Assembly: GCA_963707015.1 (NCBI GenBank)
Contig: CAVPOO010000015.1
Span: 248,001 to 312,000, forward strand
From: CAVPOO01 sp963707015
Lineage (GTDB): Bacteria > Pseudomonadota > Gammaproteobacteria > Thiohalobacterales > Thiohalobacteraceae
DNA: 64,000 nt
Direction of reading: 5' to 3'
Position 1 is the first letter of the stretch; every line of letters begins with the position of its first letter. Shown piece after piece: positions 43,436-52,340 of the stretch. Position numbers and translations under genes: made by a program. The notes below the pieces were generated by a model. That model was not told the DNA's origin. It searched no databases and saw only the letters and a list, made by a program, of their open reading frames with translations.

Positions 43436-44977
43436 ATGAAGATGAAGAGATTGGCTCTTACTTCAGCGGCGGCGTTGCCCTTGCTGATGTGTATGAGTGG
43501 CGGGGTTATGGCACTCGATACCTCGGAAGAAGACTTCGAGCTCAAGCTTCTGGGCAAGTATCTGTTTTTCGATAAAATTTCCGATCCGACACGCCAGGCT
43601 TGTGCGACCTGCCACGCGCCGGATGCGGGCTGGACGAACGGGACCTCCGGCATCAACCTGAAGCAGGTTGCTGTCACTGGCGCGAATCCGCACACCGTCG
43701 GTAACCTCAAGCCGCCCAGCAATGCCTATGTGTAAGTGCCGGATTTGAACACCAGCTGCGGGTTAGGCAGCACCCTACCTGGCCTCGTCGTTCCGTCCGG
43801 TGTTTGCGGAGGCAACTTCTGGAACGGGCGTGCCAAGGGAAACTCAGCCGGCGTAACCGGTGCAACTGGTATTGCGGCCAATGCGGTTGAGTCTCTCAAA
43901 GAACTGCGGGATGACTTGGGGCTGGAATTTCTAGTCGGAGTCGAGCAGCTCGCGTGGGGAGTGAAATACCTGGGCCCCACCGCCGATCAGGCGCACGCAT
44001 CGCCTTTCGTTAATCCTGTCGAGCAAGGACTCCCGGACCGACTGGCTGCGTGTGAGCATGTGCAGAAACAGAAATATGCCGCGCTTTACGAGCGAGTCTG
44101 GGACGGTCCAGTGACCTGCGATAACGATGTGGCTGTTAATATTTCTTTCGCACGCTTCGCGACGTCACTCGCGGCCTACCAGCACTCCGGCGAAGTGAAT
44201 GCGTTCGACTCCAAGCGCGATCGGGCACTTGCAAACGACAGTGACGGAAAGTTCCCTCTGGATGATTTCACGGACCAGGAAAATCTGGGTCATGACCTGT
44301 TCTACAACGCGGCACTCGGGGGTCCGGCGCCGTTTGACCCTTTGCCGGTGACGAACTGTGCGTTTTGTCATAACAGCAGTGGTTTCCCTCTTCCCCAACT
44401 AGGTTTCCCCTTCGGTAACGCGACACCCGTGGACGAGCTCGGCACGGACGAGTTTGAGCTGTACGCCGACATGGCCTATCACAACATTGGCACTCCGCGC
44501 AATCATGAGATCCCGGGGAACCCAGGGCCGGACGATCCGGGCGTGATCGGTCTGGAAGCTATCACCGGTGTTGAGGGCCATCGGGGAGCACAGAAGACGC
44601 CGACCCTGCGCAACGTCGACAAGCGGCGCGGCGCGGGCTTCAAGAAGGCATATACGCACAACGGCTGGTTCAAGAGCCTGGAGAGCATCGTGCATTTCTA
44701 CAACACGGCTGTCATAGGGGGCGCCACAGCTGACTCATTCGGCATAACGCGTTGTCCGGACGGTGTCGTAACGGAAAAGGATGCCTTGGCGCAGAACTGT
44801 TGGCCGGAGCCTGAGAATATCGGTCTCCTTGCCTTCGGACTCATTGGAGACATGGGGATGACTGCTGAACAGGAAGCCGCGCTCGTGGCATACCTGAAGA
44901 CGCTGACGGACATCCCGACGGCCAAGGCGCCGGCACCCTTCGATATGAAAAAGCTCGAGAAGGGACAGCTCAACTAG
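43436..44977 (+). pseudogene. Di-heme cytochrome c peroxidase/MauG-like protein with in-frame stop
   Basis: ATG 43436 follows GGGAGA and begins a signal peptide (MKMKRLALTSAAALPLLMCM). Heme site 1 is CATCH (near residue 60), then one TAA at 43733–43735. The same frame continues without further damage to 44977: FWNGRAKGN, DQENLGHDLFYN, heme site 2 CAFCH, KTPTLRNVDKR, HNGWFKSLESIVHFYNT. Total about 513 codons. In copy A the stop aligns with Ser (YAS-F versus YV-stop), so TCA to TAA is likely. The intact family is a periplasmic di-heme enzyme using peroxide or oxidising a partner. Readthrough or a base-call error would restore it. Confidence 0.82.
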
Positions 44978-45042
44978 TCTGGAGGCCTACGTAGTAACGT
45001 AACTAGACAGGACAAAAAACAAAATAAAAACGAGTCACTATT

Positions 45043-45065
45043 AACCCCGCTTCGGCGGGGTTTTT
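45043..45065 (+). terminator. Rho-independent terminator, copy B
   Basis: AACCCCGC-TTCG-GCGGGGTT followed by TTTTC: a perfect 8-bp stem with a UUCG tetraloop, 66 bp after the peroxidase-like gene. Homologous to the one at 40166–40187. Confidence 0.9.
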
Positions 45066-45130
45066 CTATTCCTTCAGATGTGAGCGCATGCGACGTGAAG
45101 GTGCTCCGAGAAGGGATTTCGGTTACGTCC

Positions 45131-45603
45131 TTACGCACGCTTGAGGAAGTGGCGGTAACCGAGGTGGTGTGGCTGGTACGGAGTTTGACGCTCAGCGCCT
45201 CGCGTAGCGCCCCAAAATCAGGAGCCACACACGCCACGTCTTTCGATTTCCTCGGCGCAAGGTTGCGTGCCAGCGGTACCGCCGGCGGGTTCTTCTTCAT
45301 ACCTCTCGAAGGGCCTGGCCGAGTAGATCAGCTATCATCGGCGTTCAATTGGGTCGCGAGAGTTAGGGCGATGCAGGGCGATCTTCGAACGCCTGTGTCT
45401 GGCAGCGAGCCGCTTGATCTAGGTCATCTCTTGCGCACATTTGTTCCGCGCTACGTACTTTCCGCTATTGTCTCCACTGGCCGGCTGTTCTAGCTTGATT
45501 TACAGTTAGAACTGCAGTAGATACCACAGCAGGAGGTCCGTCTCCCCGGATCGTCACGACGACGATTCCGTGTGACGGTCTGGGCGCAAGAGGAGGATGT
45601 GGA
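45131..45603. other. Accessory stretch without recognisable gene
   Basis: About 470 bp between module B and the HMA-like gene. An open frame (45080–45493, plus) lacks a start signal and any recognised motif. Nothing else seen. Confidence 0.4.
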
Positions 45604-45837
45604 ATGAGCGATTTAATGGCCGACGTCACGCTGCATATTGACGAAAATACAACCCACGATGAACGCGAAAAATTCCGCGACGTTTTGCTGGCAATGGATG
45701 GTGTGATGGCTGCGGCATACCATGATGAGAAGCCGCATCTGATATTGATTGAATACGATCCGAGAGTCGTGAACTCGATCGAATTCGTGCACACCGCCAA
45801 GAACAGCGGGTTTCATGCCGAGTTGATTGGTCTCTAG
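45604..45837 (+). CDS. Small HMA-like (ferredoxin-fold) protein without CxxC
   Basis: 77 residues; strong ribosome-binding site (GAGGAGGATGTGGA before ATG). The pattern VTLHIDENTTHDEREKFRDV, LLAMDGVMAAAYHDE, LILIEYDPRVVNSIEFVHTA follows the beta-alpha-beta-beta-alpha-beta layout of heavy-metal-associated domains, including the DGVxxA...YDP signature. The metal-binding CxxC loop is replaced by DENTTHDE, so it is unlikely to bind copper in the usual way. Role unknown; possibly a regulatory or protein-binding module. Confidence 0.68.
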   Translation: MSDLMADVTLHIDENTTHDEREKFRDVLLAMDGVMAAAYHDEKPHLILIEYDPRVVNSIEFVHTAKNSGFHAELIGL

Positions 45838-46155
45838 GTCATTCGCGGAACATGCCGGCTGCGAGGTCGGGATGCCTTGCGACACGCGTGTGGTGGTCAA
45901 GGAGGCGGATGAGAACGACCTGCGCGCTTCTTTCAGAATCCCGTCTCAGCCCGCTCGGCGTTCTCGAGAGGTCAGGCCTGTGTCGCAAGTGAACCGGGGC
46001 GTTGCCTGGCCGACGGCGGAGACGCACCCGGATAAAACATAACGCTTGGGTTACCTGATCCTGTGCACACGGAAGGGTGGCATCAAGCAAAGCAACATCG
46101 CTGTGAGGATACGATATCTGCTGACAGAGTCTTCAGGTAATCGGAGGTGAATCGG
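45838..46155. other. Gap without recognisable gene
   Basis: 318 bp between the HMA-like and DUF4395 genes. No coding frame with supporting signals and no repeat or RNA recognised. Confidence 0.4.
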
Positions 46156-46686
46156 ATGAGCGCATCGATGGACAATTACCACACGTTTTTCAACAGGCCA
46201 TGGTGGGCCATGGGACAATCGCTGGACGGAACGGGCGCGGCGGGGACCATGGTCATTAATGAAACAGCCACACGGGCCCGCGCAGGACTCCTGAATATCC
46301 TGTCGGGAACGACCATTTTTATTTTACTTGCGGCTCCCGAGCTTGACCCCATACGCTTTGTGGCGCCGTTTGTTATCTTCGATATGATCGCCGGCGCCAT
46401 CTTCGGTCTGACGCCCCTCAGTCCGGCAGGCGTCATGGGCACCGTGCTTACGATGAGACTTAAGCCGGTCTGGAAGCCCACCAGTCCCAAGCGGTTTGCC
46501 TGGTCACTCGGGGCGACGCTCGGTGTCTGCTGCCTCACGTTCTGGCTACTCCAGTGGCAGGCATGGATCATCGGCGTGCTCGGCATCTGTTTCATCCTCA
46601 CGTGGCTTGAAGCAGTGATGGGATTCTGCGTCGGTTGCTGGATGTATTCGCTGCTGTTCAAATGCGAGGGGTGCGCGGTGCGCTGA
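46156..46686 (+). CDS. DUF4395-type membrane protein
   Basis: ATG 46156 lies seven bases after GGAGG and gives 176 residues. Two hydrophobic pairs (about 45–85 and 115–165) form four spans. The INETATRARAGLLNIL start, PRFAW-like cytosolic loop (PTSPKRFAWSLGATLG) and terminal AVMGFCVGCWMY with paired cysteines match DUF4395, a family often found near thioredoxin/rhodanese-type sulfur genes. Redox function of the Cys pair is suggested by the family but not shown. Confidence 0.7.
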   Translation: MSASMDNYHTFFNRPWWAMGQSLDGTGAAGTMVINETATRARAGLLNILSGTTIFILLAAPELDPIRFVAPFVIFDMIAGAIFGLTPLSPAGVMGTVLTMRLKPVWKPTSPKRFAWSLGATLGVCCLTFWLLQWQAWIIGVLGICFILTWLEAVMGFCVGCWMYSLLFKCEGCAVR

Positions 46687-47070
46687 GCATCAGCCGCTGC
46701 CCGCATCACGCTAAACCAGCCGGGTTGGTAATCGCAGGATCGTCCTCTCCCTTGCGGGGCGGAGCCCGATTGCGCGCGCCACAGGTTCGGTCGGGCAGGG
46801 CGGTGGTCACTGAGCCGTTCCACGCGGCGCGCGTTCCCACGCAGCACCTGATGAGCACGCGCAAGACAGTCGCTGTCATCCGGCAGCCTCTCTGCCGGAT
46901 ACGGTCTGCTCCTCAGCCGGGCAGACAGTCGAGCGCCCGGCAGACATCAGCGGATACCCTCCCTTATGCGCACCAGCGCGCCGCGTTGACAGAGTTTGTC
47001 ACAATCAGCCAAGCTAGGAGCCTGACGGCATCCACGCCAAGCAAAACTGTACAAGCAAGAATAACCGGCC
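46687..47070. other. Gap upstream of the flavoprotein operon
   Basis: 384 bp with no gene. CCGGCAG...CTGCCGG (46879–46897) forms a 7-bp stem. TTGACA at 46986–46991 is a candidate -35 for the downstream operon, but no good -10 lies at the right distance. Confidence 0.4.
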
Positions 47071-48600
47071 ATGGCCTGCGATGTGAGAGTCAGGGATGCA
47101 AGATGGGAGCAACTCGAAAACAGTTCCTTCGATGTCGTGGTGATTGGCGGGGGCATCACCGGTGCCAGCACATTCGCGAGCCTGGCAGCGGCAGGCTACA
47201 AAGTCCTGCTGATTGATCGCGGCGACTTCGGCTCGGCGACGAGCCAGTCCTCCGGCATGATGATCTGGGGAGGGCTCTTATACCTTAAGAACCTCGACCT
47301 GAATACCGTCTTCAGGCTTTGCCGCATTCGCGATCGCCTCATTGAAGAATTTCCCGATGAAATCGGCGCGCAATACTACGGTTATCTACCTGCCAGGACC
47401 GGCTGGCGCACGCCGGCCGTAATTCGCCTGGTCCTGGAGTTCTATCGACTCATTGCCGGGTATCGCCGCGGTCGTGTCCGTGCGGAATCGGCGTTTCCGG
47501 AGGCGCAGTTTCTGCGCATGGAGCAGTTTCGGGGTTCGCTGTTTTATGAAGAGGCGATGTTAACGGCCTCCGACAGCCTGCTGGTTGTGAACATCATTCG
47601 CAGACATGAAAGCGCGACGGCGGTGCCGATGAATTACGCGCGGCTCGAGGATGTGCGGTTTGACAGGCAGCAGCATCGCTGGCGAGTCGCGCTCGCCGAC
47701 ACCTTTGCCGATCACGCGGTAACGCTGTCGGCGCGCAGCGTCGTCAACTGCGGCGGACCCTACGCCGATGCAATCAACCAGCAATTCGGGATCAGTACGC
47801 CCTACCGGCACGCATTGAGCAAAGGCGTGTATATCAACCTGAAACGCCCCGATGGCCACGATCACCCGCTGATATTTGAAATGGGTCGAGCCGGTGATGT
47901 CCTGACCTTCGTTCCCTGGGGGCCCGTGTCGCTGTGGGGGCCCACGGAAACACTGATAGACGATGTGAACGCGGGGTTTGCACCCAGCTTCGCTGACGTT
48001 GAGTTTCTGCTGGCCCAGGCCAACCGGAATCTCAACTATCGGGTCACCGCCCGGGACATCGTCTCGTACCGGGCAGGCGTGCGGGCACTGGCGGTACCGG
48101 CTGACTATCACGCCCAGCGCTACCCGCTGGAGCTCTCGCGCCGCTACCGGGTGCATCTGGTCAAGGCGACTCCCTGGGTGACGGTCTATGGCGGCAAGCT
48201 CACCTCGGGAGAATTGATGGGGGGTCGTGTGCTGCACAAGCTGCGCGGCGTGCTCGGCCCGGCGCCGATTACACCGCAGCGGCCTGACAGCTTGCCACCG
48301 GTACGCGATCGCATGCGCTTTCCGGGGCTGGCGGGTTCCTGGCCGAGCATCGCGCACTGCGTGCGGCACGAGTATTGTCTCACCATCGAGGATTATCTGC
48401 GCCGCAGGACCAACATCGCCCAGTGGCTGCCGCGCAGCGGCCTGGGACGCGAGAACGAAAACCGCGACCTTATCCGACGGCTCACCGCCGAGCTGCCACT
48501 GCGTAGCGGCGTGCAGCCGGTGATGATCGTCGACAGCCTGATCGCAGAGGCGGACCGGGTGCAGACGCAGATCTATGGACTGGACGGGGCGGGCACATGA
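47071..48600 (+). CDS. FAD-dependent oxidoreductase, GlpD (glycerol-3-phosphate dehydrogenase) like
   Basis: 509 residues. The N-terminal dinucleotide fold is VVVIGGGITGASTFASLAAA (about 22–41), followed by GDFGSATSQSSGMMIWGGLL, the GlpD-family FAD loop in which (S/N)xxRLxHGGxRYL is usual; here MMIWGGLLYL replaces it. FEMGRAGDVLTFVPWG and VKATPWVTVYGGKLTSGELM correspond to the C-terminal FAD-binding segments. The overall length fits GlpD. Specificity may differ from glycerol 3-phosphate given the altered loop. The aminotransferase gene starts four bases before its end (ATGA), suggesting the two act in one pathway. Confidence 0.78.
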   Translation: MACDVRVRDARWEQLENSSFDVVVIGGGITGASTFASLAAAGYKVLLIDRGDFGSATSQSSGMMIWGGLLYLKNLDLNTVFRLCRIRDRLIEEFPDEIGAQYYGYLPARTGWRTPAVIRLVLEFYRLIAGYRRGRVRAESAFPEAQFLRMEQFRGSLFYEEAMLTASDSLLVVNIIRRHESATAVPMNYARLEDVRFDRQQHRWRVALADTFADHAVTLSARSVVNCGGPYADAINQQFGISTPYRHALSKGVYINLKRPDGHDHPLIFEMGRAGDVLTFVPWGPVSLWGPTETLIDDVNAGFAPSFADVEFLLAQANRNLNYRVTARDIVSYRAGVRALAVPADYHAQRYPLELSRRYRVHLVKATPWVTVYGGKLTSGELMGGRVLHKLRGVLGPAPITPQRPDSLPPVRDRMRFPGLAGSWPSIAHCVRHEYCLTIEDYLRRRTNIAQWLPRSGLGRENENRDLIRRLTAELPLRSGVQPVMIVDSLIAEADRVQTQIYGLDGAGT

Positions 48601-49850
48601 CCGACAGGCTGGCCTTGCTCGGCGGCGCGCCCGCCGTAACGGCTCAACACGAACCCGTATGCGAGTGGCCGCGGCTTGACGACGCCGATGAGCAGGCGAT
48701 CCTGCGCGTTCTGCGTGACGGCAATCTCAGTACCCACCCGGTGACCCGGGAGCTGGAACGCGATTACGCCGCATTCGCCGGGCGCAACCATGCCCTGGCG
48801 CATAACAATGGTACCGCGGCGCTGCTGGCTGCCTTCTTTGCGCTGAACCTGGCACCGGGTGATGAGATTCTGGTGCCTACCGCGACATTCTGGGCCTCCG
48901 TGTTGCCCATGTGCTGGCTGGGTCTGGTCCCGGTTTTCTGCAACAGCGAGTCCGACCGCCTGGGCATAGACCCCGCGGACATGGAACAGAAGATCAGCGA
49001 CCGCACCCGCGCCGTGGTCGTCGTGCATCTGTGGGGCATGCCGGCAAAGATGAGCGAGATTCTTGCGCTGGCGAAACGACACCATCTCAAGATCATCGAG
49101 GATGCCTCGCATACCCACGGTGCGCGCTGGCGCGATCGTCCCTGCGGCAGCCTGGGCGACATCTCGGTGTTCAGCCTCCAGGGTGACAAGCTCGCCCCGG
49201 CCGGCGAGGGTGGCGTCCTGCTCTGTGACGACTATGCCTATTACGAGCGAGCCGTGTGTCTCGGCGATATCACGCGCATCGTCGAGTTGCCAACAGCCGC
49301 GCGGCGTTTCGCGGCAACCAGTTTCGGTATAAAGACACGTATGGCGCCACTGTCGGCGGCACTGGCACGCAGCCAGCTGGCCAAGCTCGCGGCGCACAAT
49401 GCGCAGCGCAACCAGAATCATCGCTACCTGTCACAGGCGCTCGAAGGGCTGGGCTTTGCGACCTTTCTGCCGCCAGCGCACATTCACCGCGTCTACTTCG
49501 AGTTTATTGTGCGTCATCAGGACGCGAGTATTCCGCTGGAGCTGCTGGTGCGGGCGCTGCAGGCCGAGGGTTGCCGGGTTGCGCTTCCGCGCTATCCGCT
49601 CGTTCATCAGCAGCCCTTCTTCAGCGAGGGCCATTGTGCGCGGCTCGCTCGGATCTGCGGCATACCCGATCATCCCGGTTACCGTGCCGTGGACCTGGAA
49701 CGAACTGCAGCGGGTGCCCGCAGTCTGTTGCGCCTGCCGAACTTCCCCGGCCGGGACAATGGCCTGCTGTCACAATACCTGACCGCCTTTGCAAAAGTCA
49801 TGGAGCAGAAGGAGGCCCTGCTTTCGGCAGCCGATGACGTGGTTTCTTAG
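48597..49850 (+). CDS. DegT/DnrJ/EryC1/StrS-family PLP aminotransferase
   Basis: 417 residues. Family landmarks: ALAHNNGTAALLAAFFALNL (cofactor phosphate cup), DEILVPTATFWASVLPMCWLG, IIEDASHTHGARW (Asp contacting the pyridine nitrogen) and SVFSLQGDKLAPAGEGG, whose Lys is the expected PLP anchor. The family aminates keto-sugars or the aminocyclitol/AHBA scaffolds. Coupled by ATGA to a GlpD-like flavoenzyme that could produce a ketone, so an oxidation-then-transamination route on a polyol phosphate is a reasonable hypothesis. No sugar dehydratase or glycosyltransferase is nearby. Ends 17 bp inside the next gene. Confidence 0.85.
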   Translation: MTDRLALLGGAPAVTAQHEPVCEWPRLDDADEQAILRVLRDGNLSTHPVTRELERDYAAFAGRNHALAHNNGTAALLAAFFALNLAPGDEILVPTATFWASVLPMCWLGLVPVFCNSESDRLGIDPADMEQKISDRTRAVVVVHLWGMPAKMSEILALAKRHHLKIIEDASHTHGARWRDRPCGSLGDISVFSLQGDKLAPAGEGGVLLCDDYAYYERAVCLGDITRIVELPTAARRFAATSFGIKTRMAPLSAALARSQLAKLAAHNAQRNQNHRYLSQALEGLGFATFLPPAHIHRVYFEFIVRHQDASIPLELLVRALQAEGCRVALPRYPLVHQQPFFSEGHCARLARICGIPDHPGYRAVDLERTAAGARSLLRLPNFPGRDNGLLSQYLTAFAKVMEQKEALLSAADDVVS

Positions 49851-50220
49851 GACCGGCAGTTTTTTGCTGCATGTCACGCACCTCGCCGTGATCGTGTTTT
49901 CGCTTATCGGCTGGATGATCCCGCCGCTGCGGCCGGCCCATCTGCTGCTGTGCCTGTTGATCGCCTTTTCCTGGGTGGTGCTGGGGGCATTCAAGGGCTA
50001 TGGATACTGCCTGATTACAGACTGGCAGTGGCGGCTGTTTCAGGCCCTGGGCAGAACCGATCTGCCAAGCTCCTATATGCCGATGCTGTACACGTTTCTG
50101 ACCGGCCGCCAGGGGAACTCGCGACACATAGAGCAGGTGACACAGACGGTGTTCTGGATAACGCTGCTGCTGTCGGTCACCGTGAATCTGGATTTTCTCA
50201 GAACCTGGTTGCCGGCATGA
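49834..50220 (+). CDS. Small membrane protein, DUF2784-like
   Basis: ATG 49834 overlaps the aminotransferase by 17 bp; 128 residues, with three or four hydrophobic segments (FLLHVTHLAVIVFSLIGWMI, AHLLLCLLIAFSWVVLGAFK and FWITLLLSVTVNLDFL). The GYGYCLITDWQWRL segment with LPSSYMPMLYTFLTGR recalls DUF2784-type proteins, but the match is loose. Third gene of the flavoprotein–aminotransferase operon; role unknown. Confidence 0.62.
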   Translation: MTWFLRTGSFLLHVTHLAVIVFSLIGWMIPPLRPAHLLLCLLIAFSWVVLGAFKGYGYCLITDWQWRLFQALGRTDLPSSYMPMLYTFLTGRQGNSRHIEQVTQTVFWITLLLSVTVNLDFLRTWLPA

Positions 50221-50275
50221 TGCGCGCGGCCGTGGCGTCAGCCGCTCGGTTTCAACTGCAAACCGGTGGTGGCTG

Positions 50276-50342
50276 GCTTTGCGTGATGAGGCGGCCGTGT
50301 GGCTGATCGGCCTCAAGGCCGGTGGCGCGGGCTTGAACCTGG
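50276..50342 (+). pseudogene. Possible SNF2-helicase remnant
   Basis: The frame reads ALRDEAAVWLIGLKAGGAGLNL. LIGLKAGGAGLNL matches helicase motif V of SNF2/RapA-type ATPases (LxSLKAGGxGLNL). Only about 22 residues are recognisable and the rest of the 227-bp gap before mnmG is not coding, so this is at best debris. Confidence 0.35.
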
Positions 50343-50447
50343 GGCGCCCTCGTCGCCTGGCCTGCCGTTGGCTCCAGCCGTTTTTATCTGGCCAAGGTCA
50401 CCTCGAGGGCATAAACTCCGGGGTTTGCTTTCGTACAGGGTAGCGCG

Positions 50448-52340
50448 ATGCAGTTTCAGCAGTCCTTCGATGTCATCGTCGTCGGGGGCGGTCACGCCGG
50501 CACCGAGGCGGCACTCGCTGCGGCACGCATGGGCGTGCGCACGCTGCTGTTGACCCATAACATCGAGACGCTGGGGCAGATGAGCTGCAATCCCGCGATC
50601 GGCGGGATCGGCAAGGGGCATCTGGTCAAGGAGATCGATGCGCTCGGTGGTTTGATGGCGCGCGCCGCTGATCGTGCCGGTATCCAGTTCCGCATTCTCA
50701 ACGCCCGCAAGGGTCCCGCCGTACGGGCCACGCGCGCGCAGGCCGACCGCGTGCTTTACCGCCAGGCAGTGCGTGCAGTGCTGGAAAACACCCCCAATCT
50801 CTGCCTGTTCCAGCAGCCGGTCAGTGACCTGATCGTGGCGGGCGCACGGGTCACCGGCGTGGTGACACAGATGGGCCTGCGCTTTTCGGCGCCCACGGTC
50901 GTGCTGACGGTCGGTACCTTTCTCGGGGGCAGGATTCACATCGGGCTCTCCAACTACGAAGGGGGGCGCGCGGGTGATCCGCCGGCCAATGCGCTGGCGG
51001 CACGTTTGCGGGAACTGCCCTTTCGCGTTGAGCGGCTCAAGACCGGCACGCCGCCGCGCATCGACGGGCGCAGTCTCGACTACCGCTGTATGGCATCCCA
51101 GCCTGGCGACGAGCCCGTGCCGGTGTTTTCCTTCCTGGGTCGCGCCGAGGAGCATCCCGAGCAGGTGGCCTGCCACATCACGCGTACCAATGAACGGACG
51201 CATGAGATCATTCGCGCAGGCCTTGCGCGTTCGCCGATGTACAGCGGCGTCATCGAGGGCGTGGGACCCCGTTACTGCCCGTCGATCGAAGACAAGGTTG
51301 TGCGCTTTGCCGAGCGCGACTCGCATCAGATCTTCGTGGAGCCCGAAGGGCTGGATACCCACGAGATCTATCCCAACGGTATTTCCACCAGTCTGCCCTT
51401 CGACGTGCAGTATGAGCTGGTGCGTTCCATCCGGGGGTTTGAGCAGGCCCATATCACGCGGCCCGGTTACGCCATCGAGTACGACTTCTTCGATCCACGC
51501 GACCTCCGGTATTCGCTGGAGACGCGGTTTATCGAAGGGCTGTTTTTCGCAGGCCAGATCAACGGCACCACGGGTTACGAAGAGGCCGCGGCCCAGGGGC
51601 TGCTCGCCGGCCTGAATGCCGCCCGCCGGGCACAGGACCGTGAGCCCTGGTGGCCACGGCGTAATGAGGCCTACCTGGGGGTACTCATCGATGACCTGAT
51701 CAGTCGCGGCACCCGTGAGCCCTATCGCATGTTCACCAGCCGCGCCGAATATCGACTGCTGTTGCGCGAAGACAATGCCGATCTGCGGCTGACCCCCAGT
51801 GGTCGCGAGCTGGGCCTGGTCGACGAGGCGCGCTGGCGGTGTTTTGACCTCAAGCGCGAAGCGATCGTACGTGAACAGCAGCGGCTCAAGGCGCTGTGTA
51901 TCCGCGCGGGGACCGATCTGGCGGCTGCCGTGGAGAAGTCGCTCGAGGTGCCGGTGGTGCGCGATTGCCGCGCCCACGATCTGCTGCGTCGGCCGGAGAT
52001 CAGCTACCGGCAGCTCGCGGCCGTGGCCGGCATCGACACTGACATCAGTGATCCGAGCGTCATGGAGCAGATCGAAATCCAGGCCAAGTATGCCGGTTAC
52101 ATCGAGCGCCAGGAGACGGAGATCGACCGTCAACGCCGCTACGAGGATCAGCTGCTGCCGGCGGATCTCGATTACGGGACGGTCCGGGGTCTTTCCACGG
52201 AGGTGCGGGAAAAGCTCAGCCATCAACAGCCCGGCACGCTCGGTCAGGCGGCGCGTATACCGGGTGTGACGCCGGCCGCCGTCTCCCTACTCCTGGTGCA
52301 CCTAAAAAAGACCGGTGTCCGGGGCAGAAAATCCGCCTGA
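50448..52340 (+). CDS. mnmG: tRNA uridine-5-carboxymethylaminomethyl modification enzyme MnmG
   Basis: FAD/NADH partner of MnmE. 630 residues (629 in E. coli). FAD fold VIVVGGGHAGTEAALAAARM (about 8–27), then NPAIGGIGKGHLVKEIDALGG, RVLYRQAVRAVLEN, TGTPPRIDGRSLDY, GLFFAGQINGTTGYEEAAAQG and the C-terminal tRNA-binding helical domain (EKLSHQQPGTLGQAARIPGV). It is normally adjacent to mnmE but is displaced by the 14-kb insertion here. rsmG starts at the last base of its stop codon. Confidence 0.97.
   Translation: MQFQQSFDVIVVGGGHAGTEAALAAARMGVRTLLLTHNIETLGQMSCNPAIGGIGKGHLVKEIDALGGLMARAADRAGIQFRILNARKGPAVRATRAQADRVLYRQAVRAVLENTPNLCLFQQPVSDLIVAGARVTGVVTQMGLRFSAPTVVLTVGTFLGGRIHIGLSNYEGGRAGDPPANALAARLRELPFRVERLKTGTPPRIDGRSLDYRCMASQPGDEPVPVFSFLGRAEEHPEQVACHITRTNERTHEIIRAGLARSPMYSGVIEGVGPRYCPSIEDKVVRFAERDSHQIFVEPEGLDTHEIYPNGISTSLPFDVQYELVRSIRGFEQAHITRPGYAIEYDFFDPRDLRYSLETRFIEGLFFAGQINGTTGYEEAAAQGLLAGLNAARRAQDREPWWPRRNEAYLGVLIDDLISRGTREPYRMFTSRAEYRLLLREDNADLRLTPSGRELGLVDEARWRCFDLKREAIVREQQRLKALCIRAGTDLAAAVEKSLEVPVVRDCRAHDLLRRPEISYRQLAAVAGIDTDISDPSVMEQIEIQAKYAGYIERQETEIDRQRRYEDQLLPADLDYGTVRGLSTEVREKLSHQQPGTLGQAARIPGVTPAAVSLLLVHLKKTGVRGRKSA

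Larger units (their letters stand above)
42440..45130. repeat. Duplicated module, copy B
   Basis: Diverged counterpart of 38640–40235, in the same orientation and order, with the longer peroxidase-like gene. The 42391–43435 part holds no intact gene: it is the decayed equivalent of the upstream half of copy A plus about 230 bp (42840–43070) not matched there. Copies differ by many substitutions and indels, so the duplication is old or the copies were acquired separately. Confidence 0.75.

Noticed and set aside
45080..45493. 137-codon frame after module B
   Set aside because: Begins inside the terminator-proximal repeat and shows no family features.
50380..50447. Right attachment site of the island
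   Set aside because: No stretch similar to the last 18 bp of mnmE was found here or elsewhere before mnmG.
50313..52226. 637-codon open frame antisense to mnmG
   Set aside because: Shadow of a GC-rich gene; no start signal or family motif, and mnmG on the other strand is unambiguous.
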